The notes beneath the pieces were generated by a model. That model was not told where the DNA came from. It saw only the letters and a list, made by a program, of their open reading frames with translations, and made no database searches. A stretch of DNA of 64,000 nt from Nitratireductor mangrovi (lineage in GTDB: Bacteria > Pseudomonadota > Alphaproteobacteria > Rhizobiales > Rhizobiaceae), in contig NZ_CP042301.2 of the NCBI RefSeq assembly GCF_007922615.2, positions 620,001 to 684,000 on the forward strand. The letters are read 5' to 3'. A program made the translations under genes and the position numbers. Numbering within the stretch: position 1 is the stretch's first letter; every line of letters starts with the position of its first letter. This document shows, one piece after another, positions 17,318 to 25,474 of the stretch.

Positions 17318-18298
17318 CTAGAGGTCGCTCCCCGGCCGGGCATCGGGGTGGCCTTCGGTTGCCGGTTCCCGCGCGGGCGGCGGCAATGCCGGCCCACTGC
17401 CGCGAAGCGGACGTGTCTGCCCGAGCAATAGCGGGCGGTGCTTGACGATCGCCTGCGCCATGAAGTCGAAGAAGACCCGCACCTTCGGCCGCTTGTGAAG
17501 GTCTGGATGGGTGAGGATCCACAGTCCGCCGGTCAGGCCCGGTTGCGGGTCGAGCACCCGGACCAGGTCTTCCTCCGGGTCCCCGATCTGGCAGGGCAGC
17601 AGTGCCAGCCCGAAACCCGCCTTTGCAGCCTGCAGCAGCCCCAGCACGCTGTTGCTGCGGGTGGTGATCTCGCAACGCGGCGCGACTTCCCGCAGCCAGC
17701 GGGCGGCGGTGATGTCTTCGATGACGCCTTCGAAGCCGATGACACGGTGAGCGTTGAGGTCGTCGGGCGTGGCTGGAGCGCCGTGGCGTTCGACATAGTC
17801 GCCGGTCGCGTAGACGGCCCAGGTCTGGTCGCTCAGTTTTCGACCGACCAGGGTGCTGCTCCCCGGCGGACCTGCCCTGAGGGCGACATCCGCCTCGCCG
17901 GCGCCGAGGTCGGCGTATCTTTCCTCGATCATCAGGCTGACCTTGATGTCCGGATGATGCCGCTCGAATTCGCGGATCAGCCGCGGCACCAGCCCCAGGG
18001 CGACGGCCGAAACCCGCAGCGAGCCGGTGAGCGTGCTGTCGAGCGCGGCCGCGCGTCGTGTCAGTTCCAGAACGGCGGTTTCGACCGAACCGGCGTTGGC
18101 GACCAGCGCCTCGCCTTCGGGGGTCAGGCGGTAGCCCTGCCGCTGCTTCTCGAACAACCTCAGACCAAGCCCGGCCTCGAGTGCGGCGAGACGGCGCACC
18201 ACCGTGGACTGGTTGACGCCAAGCTGCCGGCCGGCCGCCGCCGTGCTGCCGGAGCGCGCGATGGCGAGGAAATAGCGCAAATCGTTCCAGTCGATCAT
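17318..18298 (-). CDS. LysR family transcriptional regulator
   Basis: A 326-residue LysR regulator. The N-terminal winged HTH is intact (DLRYFLAIARSGSTAAAGRQL, then VNQSTVVRRLAALEAGLGLRLFEK), followed by a periplasmic-binding-like effector domain. The C-terminal 30 residues are Pro/Arg-rich and extend beyond the usual family end. It is divergent from the GNAT gene at 18428, with 129 bases between starts, so the pair may share a control region. The inducer is unknown. Confidence 0.92.
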   Translation of the reverse strand: MIDWNDLRYFLAIARSGSTAAAGRQLGVNQSTVVRRLAALEAGLGLRLFEKQRQGYRLTPEGEALVANAGSVETAVLELTRRAAALDSTLTGSLRVSAVALGLVPRLIREFERHHPDIKVSLMIEERYADLGAGEADVALRAGPPGSSTLVGRKLSDQTWAVYATGDYVERHGAPATPDDLNAHRVIGFEGVIEDITAARWLREVAPRCEITTRSNSVLGLLQAAKAGFGLALLPCQIGDPEEDLVRVLDPQPGLTGGLWILTHPDLHKRPKVRVFFDFMAQAIVKHRPLLLGQTRPLRGSGPALPPPAREPATEGHPDARPGSDL

Positions 18299-18427
18299 GG
18301 CGCGGGATTATGCATTTTTGCCGCGACAAGCGCCACAATCGCTGATGGCCCGGTGCCACCCTCGGGCGTATCAGTCGCGCCCGCCGCCAGAGACGGGCGG
18401 CATGGACCGATTGGACGAGAAACGATC

Positions 18428-19291
18428 ATGACGACACAGATACGAGCAGCCGTTCCGGCGGATGCCGAAGCTTGCGGCCGCATCATGTACGAGGCGTTCG
18501 CGGCTGTCGCCCACAGGCACGGCTTCGAGCCCGATTTTCCCTCGGCGGAGGCGGCCATCGGCCTGGCAGCCGCACTCACTCGATCCGGCACCACCTATGG
18601 CGTGGTGGCCGAGCGTGACGGCCGGATCATCGGCTCCAACTTCCTCAAGGAGAGCGATTCCGTGCGCGGCGTCGGCCCGATCACGGTCGCCCCCGGCTTC
18701 CAGGGCGACGGCACCGGGCGACGCCTGATGCAGGCGGTGATCGAGCGCGGCAACGGAGCCGACAGCGTGCGCCTGCTGCAGGACGGCTTCAACATGGGAT
18801 CGCTCGGCCTTTATGCCTCACTGGGCTTTGCCGTGCGCGAGCCGGTGGTGGTGATGGCCGGCACGCCCGACGGCAAGGCCAAGGGCGACGTCGAGGTCCG
18901 GCCGCTGCTGGAGGAGGACATCGATGCCTGCGACGCGCTCTGCAAGCGCGTGCATGGCTTTTCGCGTCGCTCCGAACTGGTCGATGCCGTGCGCGATCTC
19001 GCGCCGATGGTCGCCGTCAGGGAAGGGCGTGTCGTCGCCTACGCTACCGAGCCCTTGCGCTGGATCATCAGCCATGCCGTCGCCGCGACGACCGATGACA
19101 TGGAGGAGTTGCTTCTCGGCGCGGCACGGCTTGCCGGCGCTCCGCTGTCGTTCCTGCTGCCCACCCGCCAGGAAAAGCTCTTCCGCCGCTGCCTGGCGCT
19201 CGGTCTGCGTGCGACCAAGCCGATGACGCTTATGACGCGCGGACGATATGACACCCCGGCGGGCGTCTACATGCCCTCGGTCTTCTATTGA
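18428..19291 (+). CDS. Tandem-domain GNAT family acetyltransferase
   Basis: A 287-residue protein. The first half is a canonical GNAT with PITVAPGFQGDGTGRRLMQAV (acetyl-CoA loop, about residues 83-103) and LLQDGFNMGSLGLYASLGF. The second half (about 155-285, starting VEVRPLLEEDIDACDALCKR) looks like a second, degenerate GNAT domain without a clear CoA loop. The ATG at 18428 was chosen because the upstream open frame is antisense to the LysR gene. It is divergent from the LysR regulator, which may control it. The substrate is unknown. Confidence 0.85.
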   Translation: MTTQIRAAVPADAEACGRIMYEAFAAVAHRHGFEPDFPSAEAAIGLAAALTRSGTTYGVVAERDGRIIGSNFLKESDSVRGVGPITVAPGFQGDGTGRRLMQAVIERGNGADSVRLLQDGFNMGSLGLYASLGFAVREPVVVMAGTPDGKAKGDVEVRPLLEEDIDACDALCKRVHGFSRRSELVDAVRDLAPMVAVREGRVVAYATEPLRWIISHAVAATTDDMEELLLGAARLAGAPLSFLLPTRQEKLFRRCLALGLRATKPMTLMTRGRYDTPAGVYMPSVFY

Positions 19292-19347
19292 GCCGAAAAC
19301 GGGCGGTCCGGCGCGGCCGGACGACATCCTCCCAGAGAAAGGAAATC

Positions 19348-19884
19348 ATGATGGATGACATGGCAACAGGCTGTGACGTGGCGCCCGGCGCATCTGCCGG
19401 TACGGTCGCGAGCACGGGCGACGTGGGCCAGACCGCCGCGAGCGACGGTTTGCATCGTGGCCGCTGCTTTTGCGGCACCGTGGAGATCGAGGCAAAGGGC
19501 ACGCCGCTGGAAATGGGGTATTGCCATTGCAGTTCCTGCCGCTCCTTCACCGGAGCGCCCCTCAATGCCTTCACGCTGTGGAAGGCGGAGCAGGTGCGGG
19601 TCGTGCGGGGCGAAGAACATCTGGGCCACTTCAACAAGACCGGCATGAGCGACCGGCAATTCTGCACGAAGTGCGGCGGCAACGTGATGACAGGCCATCC
19701 CGGCCTCGGTTTCACGGACGTCTTTGCTGCCATCCTGCCGAGCGTGAAGTTCGAGCCCTCGGTGCATCTCAACTATGCCGACACCGTGCTCCCGATCCAT
19801 GACGGCCTGCCGAAACTGCGTGATTTCCCGGCGCATGCCGGCGGGTCCGGCGAACTGCTGCCGGAAGATCCGCAGCTGTTCTGA
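19348..19884 (+). CDS. GFA-type zinc-binding protein (glutathione-dependent formaldehyde-activating family)
   Basis: A 178-residue protein with the three Cys clusters of the GFA fold: GRCFCGTVEIEA, YCHCSSCRSFTGAP and CTKCGGNV. The family includes the S-hydroxymethylglutathione-forming enzyme of Paracoccus, but most members have no known substrate. About 50 Ala/Gly/Thr-rich residues precede the fold. AAAGGA lies about seven bases before the ATG at 19348, and a second ATG follows directly. It trails the GNAT gene by 56 bases. Two more GFA genes occur in tandem at 29517-30474. Confidence 0.85.
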   Translation: MMDDMATGCDVAPGASAGTVASTGDVGQTAASDGLHRGRCFCGTVEIEAKGTPLEMGYCHCSSCRSFTGAPLNAFTLWKAEQVRVVRGEEHLGHFNKTGMSDRQFCTKCGGNVMTGHPGLGFTDVFAAILPSVKFEPSVHLNYADTVLPIHDGLPKLRDFPAHAGGSGELLPEDPQLF

Positions 19885-19971
19885 CCTGGTACGGACGGGA
19901 AAGGCGCGTTTCTCGTCGTGTGGCTCGGCGGCGCCCGGATCGCAGACGCGGTCCGCCCGGCAAGAAATCCG

Positions 19972-20029
19972 GGAACGTTTTCGCAACGGCGGCATCCAAT
20001 GGACCGAAATCCCCGCGTTGTGCGGGGAT
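19972..20029 (+). promoter_or_regulatory. Candidate ECF-type promoter and leader hairpin of the sigma-factor operon
   Basis: GGAACG at 19972-19977 and CATCCAA at 19993-19999 are separated as in ECF sigma promoters (16 bases between GGAAC and CATCC), and they resemble the GAACC/CGACCAA pairs at 46502 and 46957. Downstream, an 8-bp perfect hairpin (ATCCCCGC/GCGGGGAT, 20009-20029) sits in the presumed leader, 21 bases before the first gene. The hypothesis is autoregulation by the ECF factor encoded at 21009. It rests on pattern only. Confidence 0.45.
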
Positions 20030-20050
20030 CGTCCACGGGAGATTGCCGTC

Positions 20051-20476
20051 ATGAAGACCCTATCCGCCTCGCTCGCCTTCCTGCTCGCCGGATCGTTCGC
20101 CGCGCTCGCGAACGACGTCCCGGCCGAGATCGCCAAGTCGCCTCCCGGCGGTGCCTACCAGGCTGTCTCCGGGCTGGTGAAGCTGCCCGACTTCATTCCG
20201 GGCCTCGGCCAGCTTTTCGTCGACCCGTCGACCCTGCCGGCCGGGCCGTTCCTCGCCTATGACCGCGACGGGGAACTGGTGAGCACCATCTACATGCTGC
20301 CGGTCGACGACCTCGCCGACCCGGACAAGCGCTTCGACGACCTCCTTTCGCCGGCCGGCAGCGTCGATCACATCGACGTCTATCACAATGCCGGCCATCC
20401 GGGCGTGGAGATGCCACACGCGCATATCGTGCTGTGGCACGTTCCGGCCGCGGAAGAAGCGCGGGTGGCGCAGTGA
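20051..20476 (+). CDS. Secreted protein of the ECF operon (possibly TTHB210/DUF5602-like)
   Basis: A 141-residue protein with a classic signal peptide (MKTLSASLAFLLAGSFAALA). The mature part contains PLAGP-like LPAGPFLAYDRDGELVSTIYMLP and a His-rich end, DVYHNAGHPGVEMPHAHIVLWHV, which could bind a metal. From memory this resembles TTHB210/DUF5602-type proteins, which have been linked to ECF sigma regulons, but the match is uncertain. It begins an operon with a cupredoxin and an ECF sigma factor. Its TGA overlaps the next gene's GTG start. Confidence 0.75.
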   Translation: MKTLSASLAFLLAGSFAALANDVPAEIAKSPPGGAYQAVSGLVKLPDFIPGLGQLFVDPSTLPAGPFLAYDRDGELVSTIYMLPVDDLADPDKRFDDLLSPAGSVDHIDVYHNAGHPGVEMPHAHIVLWHVPAAEEARVAQ

Positions 20477-21000
20477 TCGTCACGCGGCGCACTCTGCTCG
20501 GGCTCGGCGGCGGTTTCGCCGCCGGCCTGCTCCTCCGCCCGGCCTTCGGCGCAGGCAGAACAGCCGAAATCGCAATGGTTGGCAACAGCGACGGCTCGCG
20601 CGTCGGCTTCGATCCTGTCGGGCTGCATGTCGCCCCCGGTGCCAGGGTACGCTGGGTCAATCGCGATGCCGGCAACAGCCACACGGCGACCGCCTATCAT
20701 CCGGACCTTCTGGACCGGCCAAGGCGCATCCCCGACGGCGCCGAGCCCTGGGACTCGGACTATCTGCTGCCGGACGAGGTCTTCGCGGTGACACTGACCG
20801 TCCCCGGCGTCTATGATTTCTACTGTGTGCCGCACGAGCATGCCGGCATGGTCGGGCGGATCGTCGTCGGCGAGCCGCCGCGCGGCTGGCAGGACTATGC
20901 CGGCGGTGGAGACACGGAGGGGGCGCTGCCGCACGCTGCCCTGGACAGGTTTCCGTCCGTCGAGGCGATCATGCAATCCGGCATCGTGCGCGAGGGTTAG
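20473..21000 (+). CDS. Tat-exported cupredoxin (plastocyanin/azurin-like)
   Basis: A 175-residue protein starting at GTG (GTGA overlap with the previous stop). The N-terminus VTRRTLLGLGGG is a twin-arginine signal. The fold is a type 1 copper cupredoxin with likely ligands His70 (NSHTATAYH), Cys118, His121 and Met126 in CVPHEHAGMVG, the plastocyanin spacing C-x2-H-x4-M. The last 40 residues (after IVVGEPP) are an extra tail not in classic plastocyanins. Being co-transcribed with an ECF sigma factor suggests a periplasmic redox or copper stress response. Confidence 0.85.
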   Translation: MIVTRRTLLGLGGGFAAGLLLRPAFGAGRTAEIAMVGNSDGSRVGFDPVGLHVAPGARVRWVNRDAGNSHTATAYHPDLLDRPRRIPDGAEPWDSDYLLPDEVFAVTLTVPGVYDFYCVPHEHAGMVGRIVVGEPPRGWQDYAGGGDTEGALPHAALDRFPSVEAIMQSGIVREG

Positions 21001-21008
21001 AAAACGTC

Positions 21009-21704
21009 ATGCAGGCACTGGCTAGACACATGGGCGCCGACGCCGTCCGGCTGGACGAGACGGCCCTGGTCGATCTCGCCCGCGGTGGCGACGAGGCCGC
21101 CGTCCGCATCCTCGTCCAGCGCTACAACCGTCGGCTCTACCGGGTGGCGCGGGCCGTGCTGCGCGACGACGCCGAGGCCGAGGATGTGGTGCAGGAGGCG
21201 CATGTCAGCGCTTTCTCGGCCCTCGACCGCTTTCATGGCCGGTCGAGCTTCGCGACCTGGATTACCCGCATCGCCATCAACGCCGCGCTGGCGCGCCGGC
21301 GGCGGCGAAGGCCGGCGCTGCCTCTGGAAGCGGCGGAGAGCGAAAACGGCGGGGCCGCGCGTGTGATCGCCTTCCCAGCCGTCCAACCGAACCCGGAGCA
21401 GGCCATGGGCCGGTCACAGGTACGCGAACTCTTGCAGCAGGTCGTCGAGGAGTTGCCCGATGCGTTCCGCATCGTCTTCATACTGCGCGACATCGAGGGC
21501 ATGAGCGTGGAGGAGACCGCCGGTCACCTCGACATCAAGCCGGCGACCGTCAGGACCAGACTGCATCGTGCGCGCGGCATGATGCGCGCCGGCCTTGCCC
21601 GCCATGCCGCCGAAAGCCTGCCGGACCTGTTTCCCTTCGCCGGCAGCCGCTGCGACAGGATGGCCGGGCGGGTAGTGCGGTCGCTGAAGCAGGCGAGGGC
21701 GTAG
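21009..21704 (+). CDS. ECF RNA polymerase sigma factor
   Basis: A 231-residue group 4 sigma factor. Region 2 spans about residues 25-95 (LVQRYNRRLYRVARAVLRDD, DVVQEAHVSAFSALDRFHGRSSFATWITRIAINAA). Region 4 spans about 135-190 (LPDAFRIVFILRDIEGMSVEETAG, then IKPATVRTRLHRARGMMR). A C-terminal extension of about 35 residues follows. No anti-sigma gene is visible next to it, so control may be autoregulatory or through the cupredoxin-side genes. It lies eight bases after the cupredoxin gene and converges on the HD gene. Confidence 0.9.
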   Translation: MQALARHMGADAVRLDETALVDLARGGDEAAVRILVQRYNRRLYRVARAVLRDDAEAEDVVQEAHVSAFSALDRFHGRSSFATWITRIAINAALARRRRRRPALPLEAAESENGGAARVIAFPAVQPNPEQAMGRSQVRELLQQVVEELPDAFRIVFILRDIEGMSVEETAGHLDIKPATVRTRLHRARGMMRAGLARHAAESLPDLFPFAGSRCDRMAGRVVRSLKQARA

Positions 21705-21711
21705 CTCGCCG

Positions 21712-22317
21712 TCAGGTGTGCAGCGCCTCGATCGCATCGAAGCGGGCAAGAAACGCCTTCTGCACGGTCTTGGCAGGCAACGGCCTGAGGTCGAGGGCGT
21801 CGGCGGAGATGCCGCGCGGCCGTCCGAAGAAGCGGTTCGCCTCCTCGACCGCGAAGCCCGCGAGTTCGGTTGCCTCGTACCAGGCGGCGACCTGGTCGGC
21901 GCGCTTGATCGAGGTCTTCAGCCTCTCCGCCCGCTCCGGGAGCGAGAAGCGGCGGTGGACCGCCGCCTGCAGGCGTTGCTCCACGGCCTTGTAGCCGCCG
22001 CCGACCACCGCCTTGAACGGCGAGATCATGTCGCCGATGACATATTCGGCCGCGTCGTGCAGCAGCGCCGCGAGCAGCGCGGTTGGCGCTGCGTTGGGAT
22101 GGCGCAGCCGGTAGATGTGCTCGACCAGCAGCGAGTGCTGCGCGACCGAGAAGGCGTGGTCGCCATGCGTCTGGCCGTTCCAGCGCGCCACGCGCGCCAG
22201 CCCGTGCGCGATGTCGGCAATCTCGATGTCGAGCGGCGAGGGGTCGAGCAGGTCGAGCCGGCGTCCCGACAGCATGCGCTGCCAGGCCCTCGGCGGCGCT
22301 CCGGCGCGGTCGGCCAT
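21712..22317 (-). CDS. HD-domain phosphohydrolase (YfbR-like)
   Basis: A 201-residue HD protein. The metal-binding H...HD...D pattern is visible in HGDHAFSVAQHSLLVEHI and ALLHDAAEYVIGD. The layout (IADIAHGLARVARWNGQTHGD) matches YfbR-like 5'-deoxynucleotidases or uncharacterised relatives. The ATG at 22317 overlaps the ygfZ stop (TGATG), so the two are coupled. A GTG one codon upstream is an alternative. The role is probably in nucleotide-pool housekeeping. Confidence 0.85.
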   Translation of the reverse strand: MADRAGAPPRAWQRMLSGRRLDLLDPSPLDIEIADIAHGLARVARWNGQTHGDHAFSVAQHSLLVEHIYRLRHPNAAPTALLAALLHDAAEYVIGDMISPFKAVVGGGYKAVEQRLQAAVHRRFSLPERAERLKTSIKRADQVAAWYEATELAGFAVEEANRFFGRPRGISADALDLRPLPAKTVQKAFLARFDAIEALHT

Positions 22318-23234
22318 CACGCTCCGGCCTCGCCGGCAGCAGCTTGGGGAAACCCGAAGCGGGCACCGGGCGGGATCGACGCGGTGACCGGTACGTCGCC
22401 GGCCAGCACCGGCTCGCCGGCGTCGATGGCTTCCTTCACGCGGTCGATGCGCAGGATTGCGAGTCCTGTTTTGCCTGCAACCGTTCCGAGTGTGCCGGCG
22501 GCGCGGCCGGCGGTCGTCACGGCCGTGCCGGGCGCGGGCAGGGCGGTCTCGCCCTTTACGATCAGCACGCGCCGGCGTGCGGTGCCGCGATGCTGCATGC
22601 GGCTGACCACCTCCTGGCCGACATAGCAGCCCTTCTTCAGCCCCAGCCCGCCATTCTGGTCGAGCAGCACGTCGTGCGGGAAGGCATCGCCGAGTTCGTA
22701 GTCGCTGCCGCTCTCGGCAACGCCATGGGCAACGCGCAACGCCGTCCAGGCCTCGATCGCCTCCGGTGGGATCCCGGCGGTGGCGCGGTCGCCGAAACTG
22801 CGCTGCACGGCCAGCGCCTCGGGGAAGCGGGTGTCGCGATAGCCGGTTGAATCGGGTTGTGAAGAAGCTGAATCGGTTTGCGAGGAACCTGACTCATTCT
22901 GCAAACTATCAGAATCATTCTGCCAGGAAACGCTCACAACGCTTTGTTCTCGCGTCGTAATGTCGGCCTTGGCGCGCAGCTTGTAGAGCCTCAGCCGGCG
23001 CCGGAAATCCTCCGCGATGTCGCTCCGGCACTCGATCAGGAAGCCGTCGGCGCCCTCGCGCACGATCATGAAGTCGAACAGGATCTTGCCTTGCGGGGTC
23101 AGCAGTGCGCCCGGTTTGGCCTCGCCCTGGCCGAGCGCGCCGAGGTCGGTGGTGAGGATATTCTGGAGCAGGTGCTCGGCATCGGGACCGGAAACGGAAA
23201 TGATGGCGCGGTCGGGCAGGTCGATCGAGGGCAT
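22317..23234 (-). CDS. ygfZ: YgfZ/GcvT-like folate-dependent Fe-S repair protein
   Basis: A 305-residue protein of the YgfZ (IbaG-linked GcvT-like) family, which supports Fe-S cluster enzymes in a folate-dependent way. The family signature is intact: KKGCYVGQEVVSRMQHRG, with the conserved cysteine. The N-terminal GcvT-like folate domain is present. An unusual Ser/Asp/Gln-rich insert at about residues 105-132 is encoded by four 21-bp tandem repeats (see the repeat entry). It is coupled to the downstream HD gene. Confidence 0.92.
   Translation of the reverse strand: MPSIDLPDRAIISVSGPDAEHLLQNILTTDLGALGQGEAKPGALLTPQGKILFDFMIVREGADGFLIECRSDIAEDFRRRLRLYKLRAKADITTREQSVVSVSWQNDSDSLQNESGSSQTDSASSQPDSTGYRDTRFPEALAVQRSFGDRATAGIPPEAIEAWTALRVAHGVAESGSDYELGDAFPHDVLLDQNGGLGLKKGCYVGQEVVSRMQHRGTARRRVLIVKGETALPAPGTAVTTAGRAAGTLGTVAGKTGLAILRIDRVKEAIDAGEPVLAGDVPVTASIPPGARFGFPQAAAGEAGA
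22839..22922 (-). repeat. Four 21-bp tandem repeats inside ygfZ
   Basis: Read on the minus strand, four consecutive 21-bp units begin with CAR and encode heptads QNDSDSL, QNESGSS, QTDSASS and QPDSTGY. The units are diverged but in register, and they are AT-richer than the gene. They keep the frame, so they add a flexible linker rather than break the protein. Confidence 0.8.
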
Positions 23235-23354
23235 GGTGAAACTGCGGTGTCGGTTGGGGTTCAGGCTCTACCTAAGCCTGCCGCAGCAGGGCGACAAGCC
23301 GCAACGCCATGATAGCGACGGTTTGCTGTCCCATGCTGACGCGGCAGCGACCGC

Positions 23355-23807
23355 TCAGTCGCCGGCCGGGGCCTCGCCCCCGGCAGGGCGCGCACCGCGC
23401 CGGCGCAACTGTTGCGCGAGCGCGCGCAGCCGTTCCGCTCCCTGGGCGCTGACGCCGCCGCCGGCATAATCGCGCCTCACCGCCTCCTCCAGATCGTCGG
23501 CGATGGTGTCGAGCGTGGTCGTGTCGCGACGCTCCGGATCGTGCAGTTCGAACAGGTTGATCCAGCGATCGGTGTCGCGGCCGAAATGCATCAGCCGGTC
23601 GAAATAGACATCGGGATCGCGCGAGGAAATGGCGCCGGCGATCGCCGCCACGATCGACAGCGGGCTCATCACGATGTCGCGCAGGCCGTCGGCGAAAAGC
23701 TTGAACTGGAAGATGGCGACGCGGCGGAAGAGTCTGCCGCGGCTGGTCTTGCGCTGCGTGCGCAGCGCGCGGTCATGCGACGGAACGGTCTCTTCGTAGG
23801 TGTCCAT
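23355..23807 (-). CDS. Conserved hypothetical protein with a membrane-associated helix
   Basis: A 150-residue protein. A basic N-terminus (RTQRKTSRGRLFRR) precedes a hydrophobic stretch, SPLSIVAAIAGAIS (about residues 47-60), then acidic and Arg-rich helices ending in APAGD. No family function is recognised. The ATG at 23807 has GGAGGGAGG five to six bases upstream, stronger than the alternatives. It stands between ygfZ and the exported protein at 23873, both on the same strand. Confidence 0.7.
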   Translation of the reverse strand: MDTYEETVPSHDRALRTQRKTSRGRLFRRVAIFQFKLFADGLRDIVMSPLSIVAAIAGAISSRDPDVYFDRLMHFGRDTDRWINLFELHDPERRDTTTLDTIADDLEEAVRRDYAGGGVSAQGAERLRALAQQLRRRGARPAGGEAPAGD

Positions 23808-23872
23808 CGGCCTCCCTCCGGCAATTTTCATATGGGGGCCAGGTTGCGGCATGCAAGGCCGGACGGCGGGAC

Positions 23873-24682
23873 TCAGTCGCCGGCGACGAAGAACAGCCAG
23901 CGGCCGTCGGGATTGATGCCGACGCGGTAGAAATTGTAACCGCCGAAATTCTTCATGTCCTCGTAGTCGCCGGCGGTGACGATCTTGAACAGTTCGACGC
24001 GCTGCGGCGGCGTCAGCCCGTCGAGCGGCATCGAATAGAAATAGGGCCAGACATAGATTTCGTTGGCCGTGCCGGGTTCGAGATGGACGAAGCCGGCATC
24101 CAGCACCTCGAGCAGGATGGCGAGGATCTCCTGGCCGCCGCCATCGCCGGAGACGTCCTGCAGGTAGGCGATCGGATCGTCGACCGGGCCGCCGAAGGAA
24201 AGCTGGGTTCCGTTCGGCCCGGGACCGATCAGCGGCCGCAGGGCCTCGAGGTCGCCGCTTGCGCAGGCTTCCATGATCAGCGCCCGCATGCGCCGCACCG
24301 GCTCGGGCAGGCGGTCGAGGTCGTGGATGATCTCGGGCAGCGGCTCGCTCGCGATCGTGTCCGGCTCGCCGGCCTCCTCGCTGTCGGTCCCGCTCTCCGG
24401 GGCCGGCTCGGTGGCCTGGGGCAGCGGCAGCCGCTCGATCGGGTCGGGCATCGGCACCGTGTCGACCGGCGCCGGCTGCTCCGGCATCGCGGCCGGGTCC
24501 TCGGTCTCTGCCGCTTCTGCCGGCACCTCGTCGCGCTTGATTTCGCTGAGTGCAAGAACATCGCGCGGCGTGGCGTAGGCGTTGCTGGCAAGGCCGAGCG
24601 GCGCGCATGCCAGCGCGGCCAGAACCGCGACCCGCATCGTCAGGAAGAAGCTCTGCTCTGAGGGTGCCGGAGCCGATGTCAT
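23873..24682 (-). CDS. Exported hypothetical protein with Pro/Glu-rich linker
   Basis: About 269 residues. A hydrophobic signal segment (MRVAVLAALACAPLGLASNAYA) is followed by a low-complexity Pro/Glu/Ala-rich stretch of about 90 residues and a C-terminal globular domain (GDLEALRPLIGPGPNG to GRWLFFVAGD). The domain resembles uncharacterised rhizobial exported proteins. Starts are uncertain: 24682 (ATG) is preferred, 24637 (ATG) and 24748 (TTG) are possible. No good ribosome site marks any of them. Confidence 0.7.
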   Translation of the reverse strand: MTSAPAPSEQSFFLTMRVAVLAALACAPLGLASNAYATPRDVLALSEIKRDEVPAEAAETEDPAAMPEQPAPVDTVPMPDPIERLPLPQATEPAPESGTDSEEAGEPDTIASEPLPEIIHDLDRLPEPVRRMRALIMEACASGDLEALRPLIGPGPNGTQLSFGGPVDDPIAYLQDVSGDGGGQEILAILLEVLDAGFVHLEPGTANEIYVWPYFYSMPLDGLTPPQRVELFKIVTAGDYEDMKNFGGYNFYRVGINPDGRWLFFVAGD

Positions 24683-24707
24683 CGCCAGGGCGTCGTCCCC
24701 GATAGCA

Positions 24708-24977
24708 TCAGTGGCAGGCGCGGCCCGCGTCGAATTCGCCGCTGACAACCTTTTCGCGGATCCTTTCGATCAGGCTCAGCGCGATGTCCTCGTTGCAGCT
24801 GCGCAGCAATTCCTCGAAAGCCGTGGTGAGTGCCGCCTCGGCAATGATTTCCGGTTCGATCCCGGCGGAAAGGCCCTCGGCCCAGGCCTCGGTTTGACTC
24901 TCGATCGCGGTCAGGCGCTTTTCCTCGCGGATCAGCGCGTCGATTTCGCCGCTACCATGTTCCATGCAGCATTCCAC
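24708..24977 (-). CDS. Small acidic hypothetical protein
   Basis: An 89-residue, largely helical protein with two early cysteines (MECC) and a final Cys-His (RACH). GTG at 24977 follows GAAAGG; the ATG at 24965 would shorten it by four codons. No family is recognised. It ends 25 bases upstream of the exported protein and may be in the same transcript. Confidence 0.55.
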   Translation of the reverse strand: MECCMEHGSGEIDALIREEKRLTAIESQTEAWAEGLSAGIEPEIIAEAALTTAFEELLRSCNEDIALSLIERIREKVVSGEFDAGRACH

Positions 24978-25096
24978 CCTTTCAACGGTGCCGCGAATCG
25001 CGCGGCATCCGCCCGTCGTCCCTTAATGTCCCGTTAATCTTTTAGCACATGCATCGTGGCTTGCACGCCGCGCCTGCCGAAAAAGTTAACGATCTG

Positions 25097-25474
25097 CTAA
25101 TTGCCGAACATGACGGCGATGTCGCGCGAGAGCTCTTCGCCCTCCTTCATGTAGCGTTTGATCGCCTCGCGGGTCGATTCCGTGCAGGTCACGTGGGTGG
25201 CCGCGAAGGAGCGGTAGCCGCGATTGAAGCGGGCGACGAAACGGGCCCGCTTGTCCGGCGTCGGGTTCTCGCTGGCCAGCAGCGCTTCCATCTGTTCGCG
25301 CCACAGATTGCCGGTCTCCCCGCACAGATTGCGCAGATAGTGGAGCGAGCCCAGCACTTCGCTGAGCCGCATCAGTCGCTCCTCATAGGGGGCGTCGACG
25401 GCGCGCGCCGGCTGCGCGGCGGCGAGGGCCGCGGCGAGCACGAGGAATGAGGGAAGAAGGCGGGGTCTGATCAT
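25097..25474 (-). CDS. TIGR02301 family secreted protein
   Basis: A 125-residue protein with a cleavable signal peptide (SFLVLAAALAAAQPARA) and the conserved core RLMRLSEVLGSLHYLRNLCG, RARFVARFNRGYRSFAATH and CTESTREAI. This is the TIGR02301 family, found almost only in Rhizobiales, of unknown function. Its ATG overlaps the end of the NUDIX gene (ATGA), so the two are coupled. Confidence 0.85.
   Translation of the reverse strand: MIRPRLLPSFLVLAAALAAAQPARAVDAPYEERLMRLSEVLGSLHYLRNLCGETGNLWREQMEALLASENPTPDKRARFVARFNRGYRSFAATHVTCTESTREAIKRYMKEGEELSRDIAVMFGN

Noticed and set aside
20009..20029. Riboswitch in the ECF operon leader
   Set aside because: Only one short hairpin is present, with no recognisable aptamer.
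22839..22922. Possible CRISPR-like repeat array
   Set aside because: The 21-bp units are contiguous, with no spacers, and lie in frame inside ygfZ.
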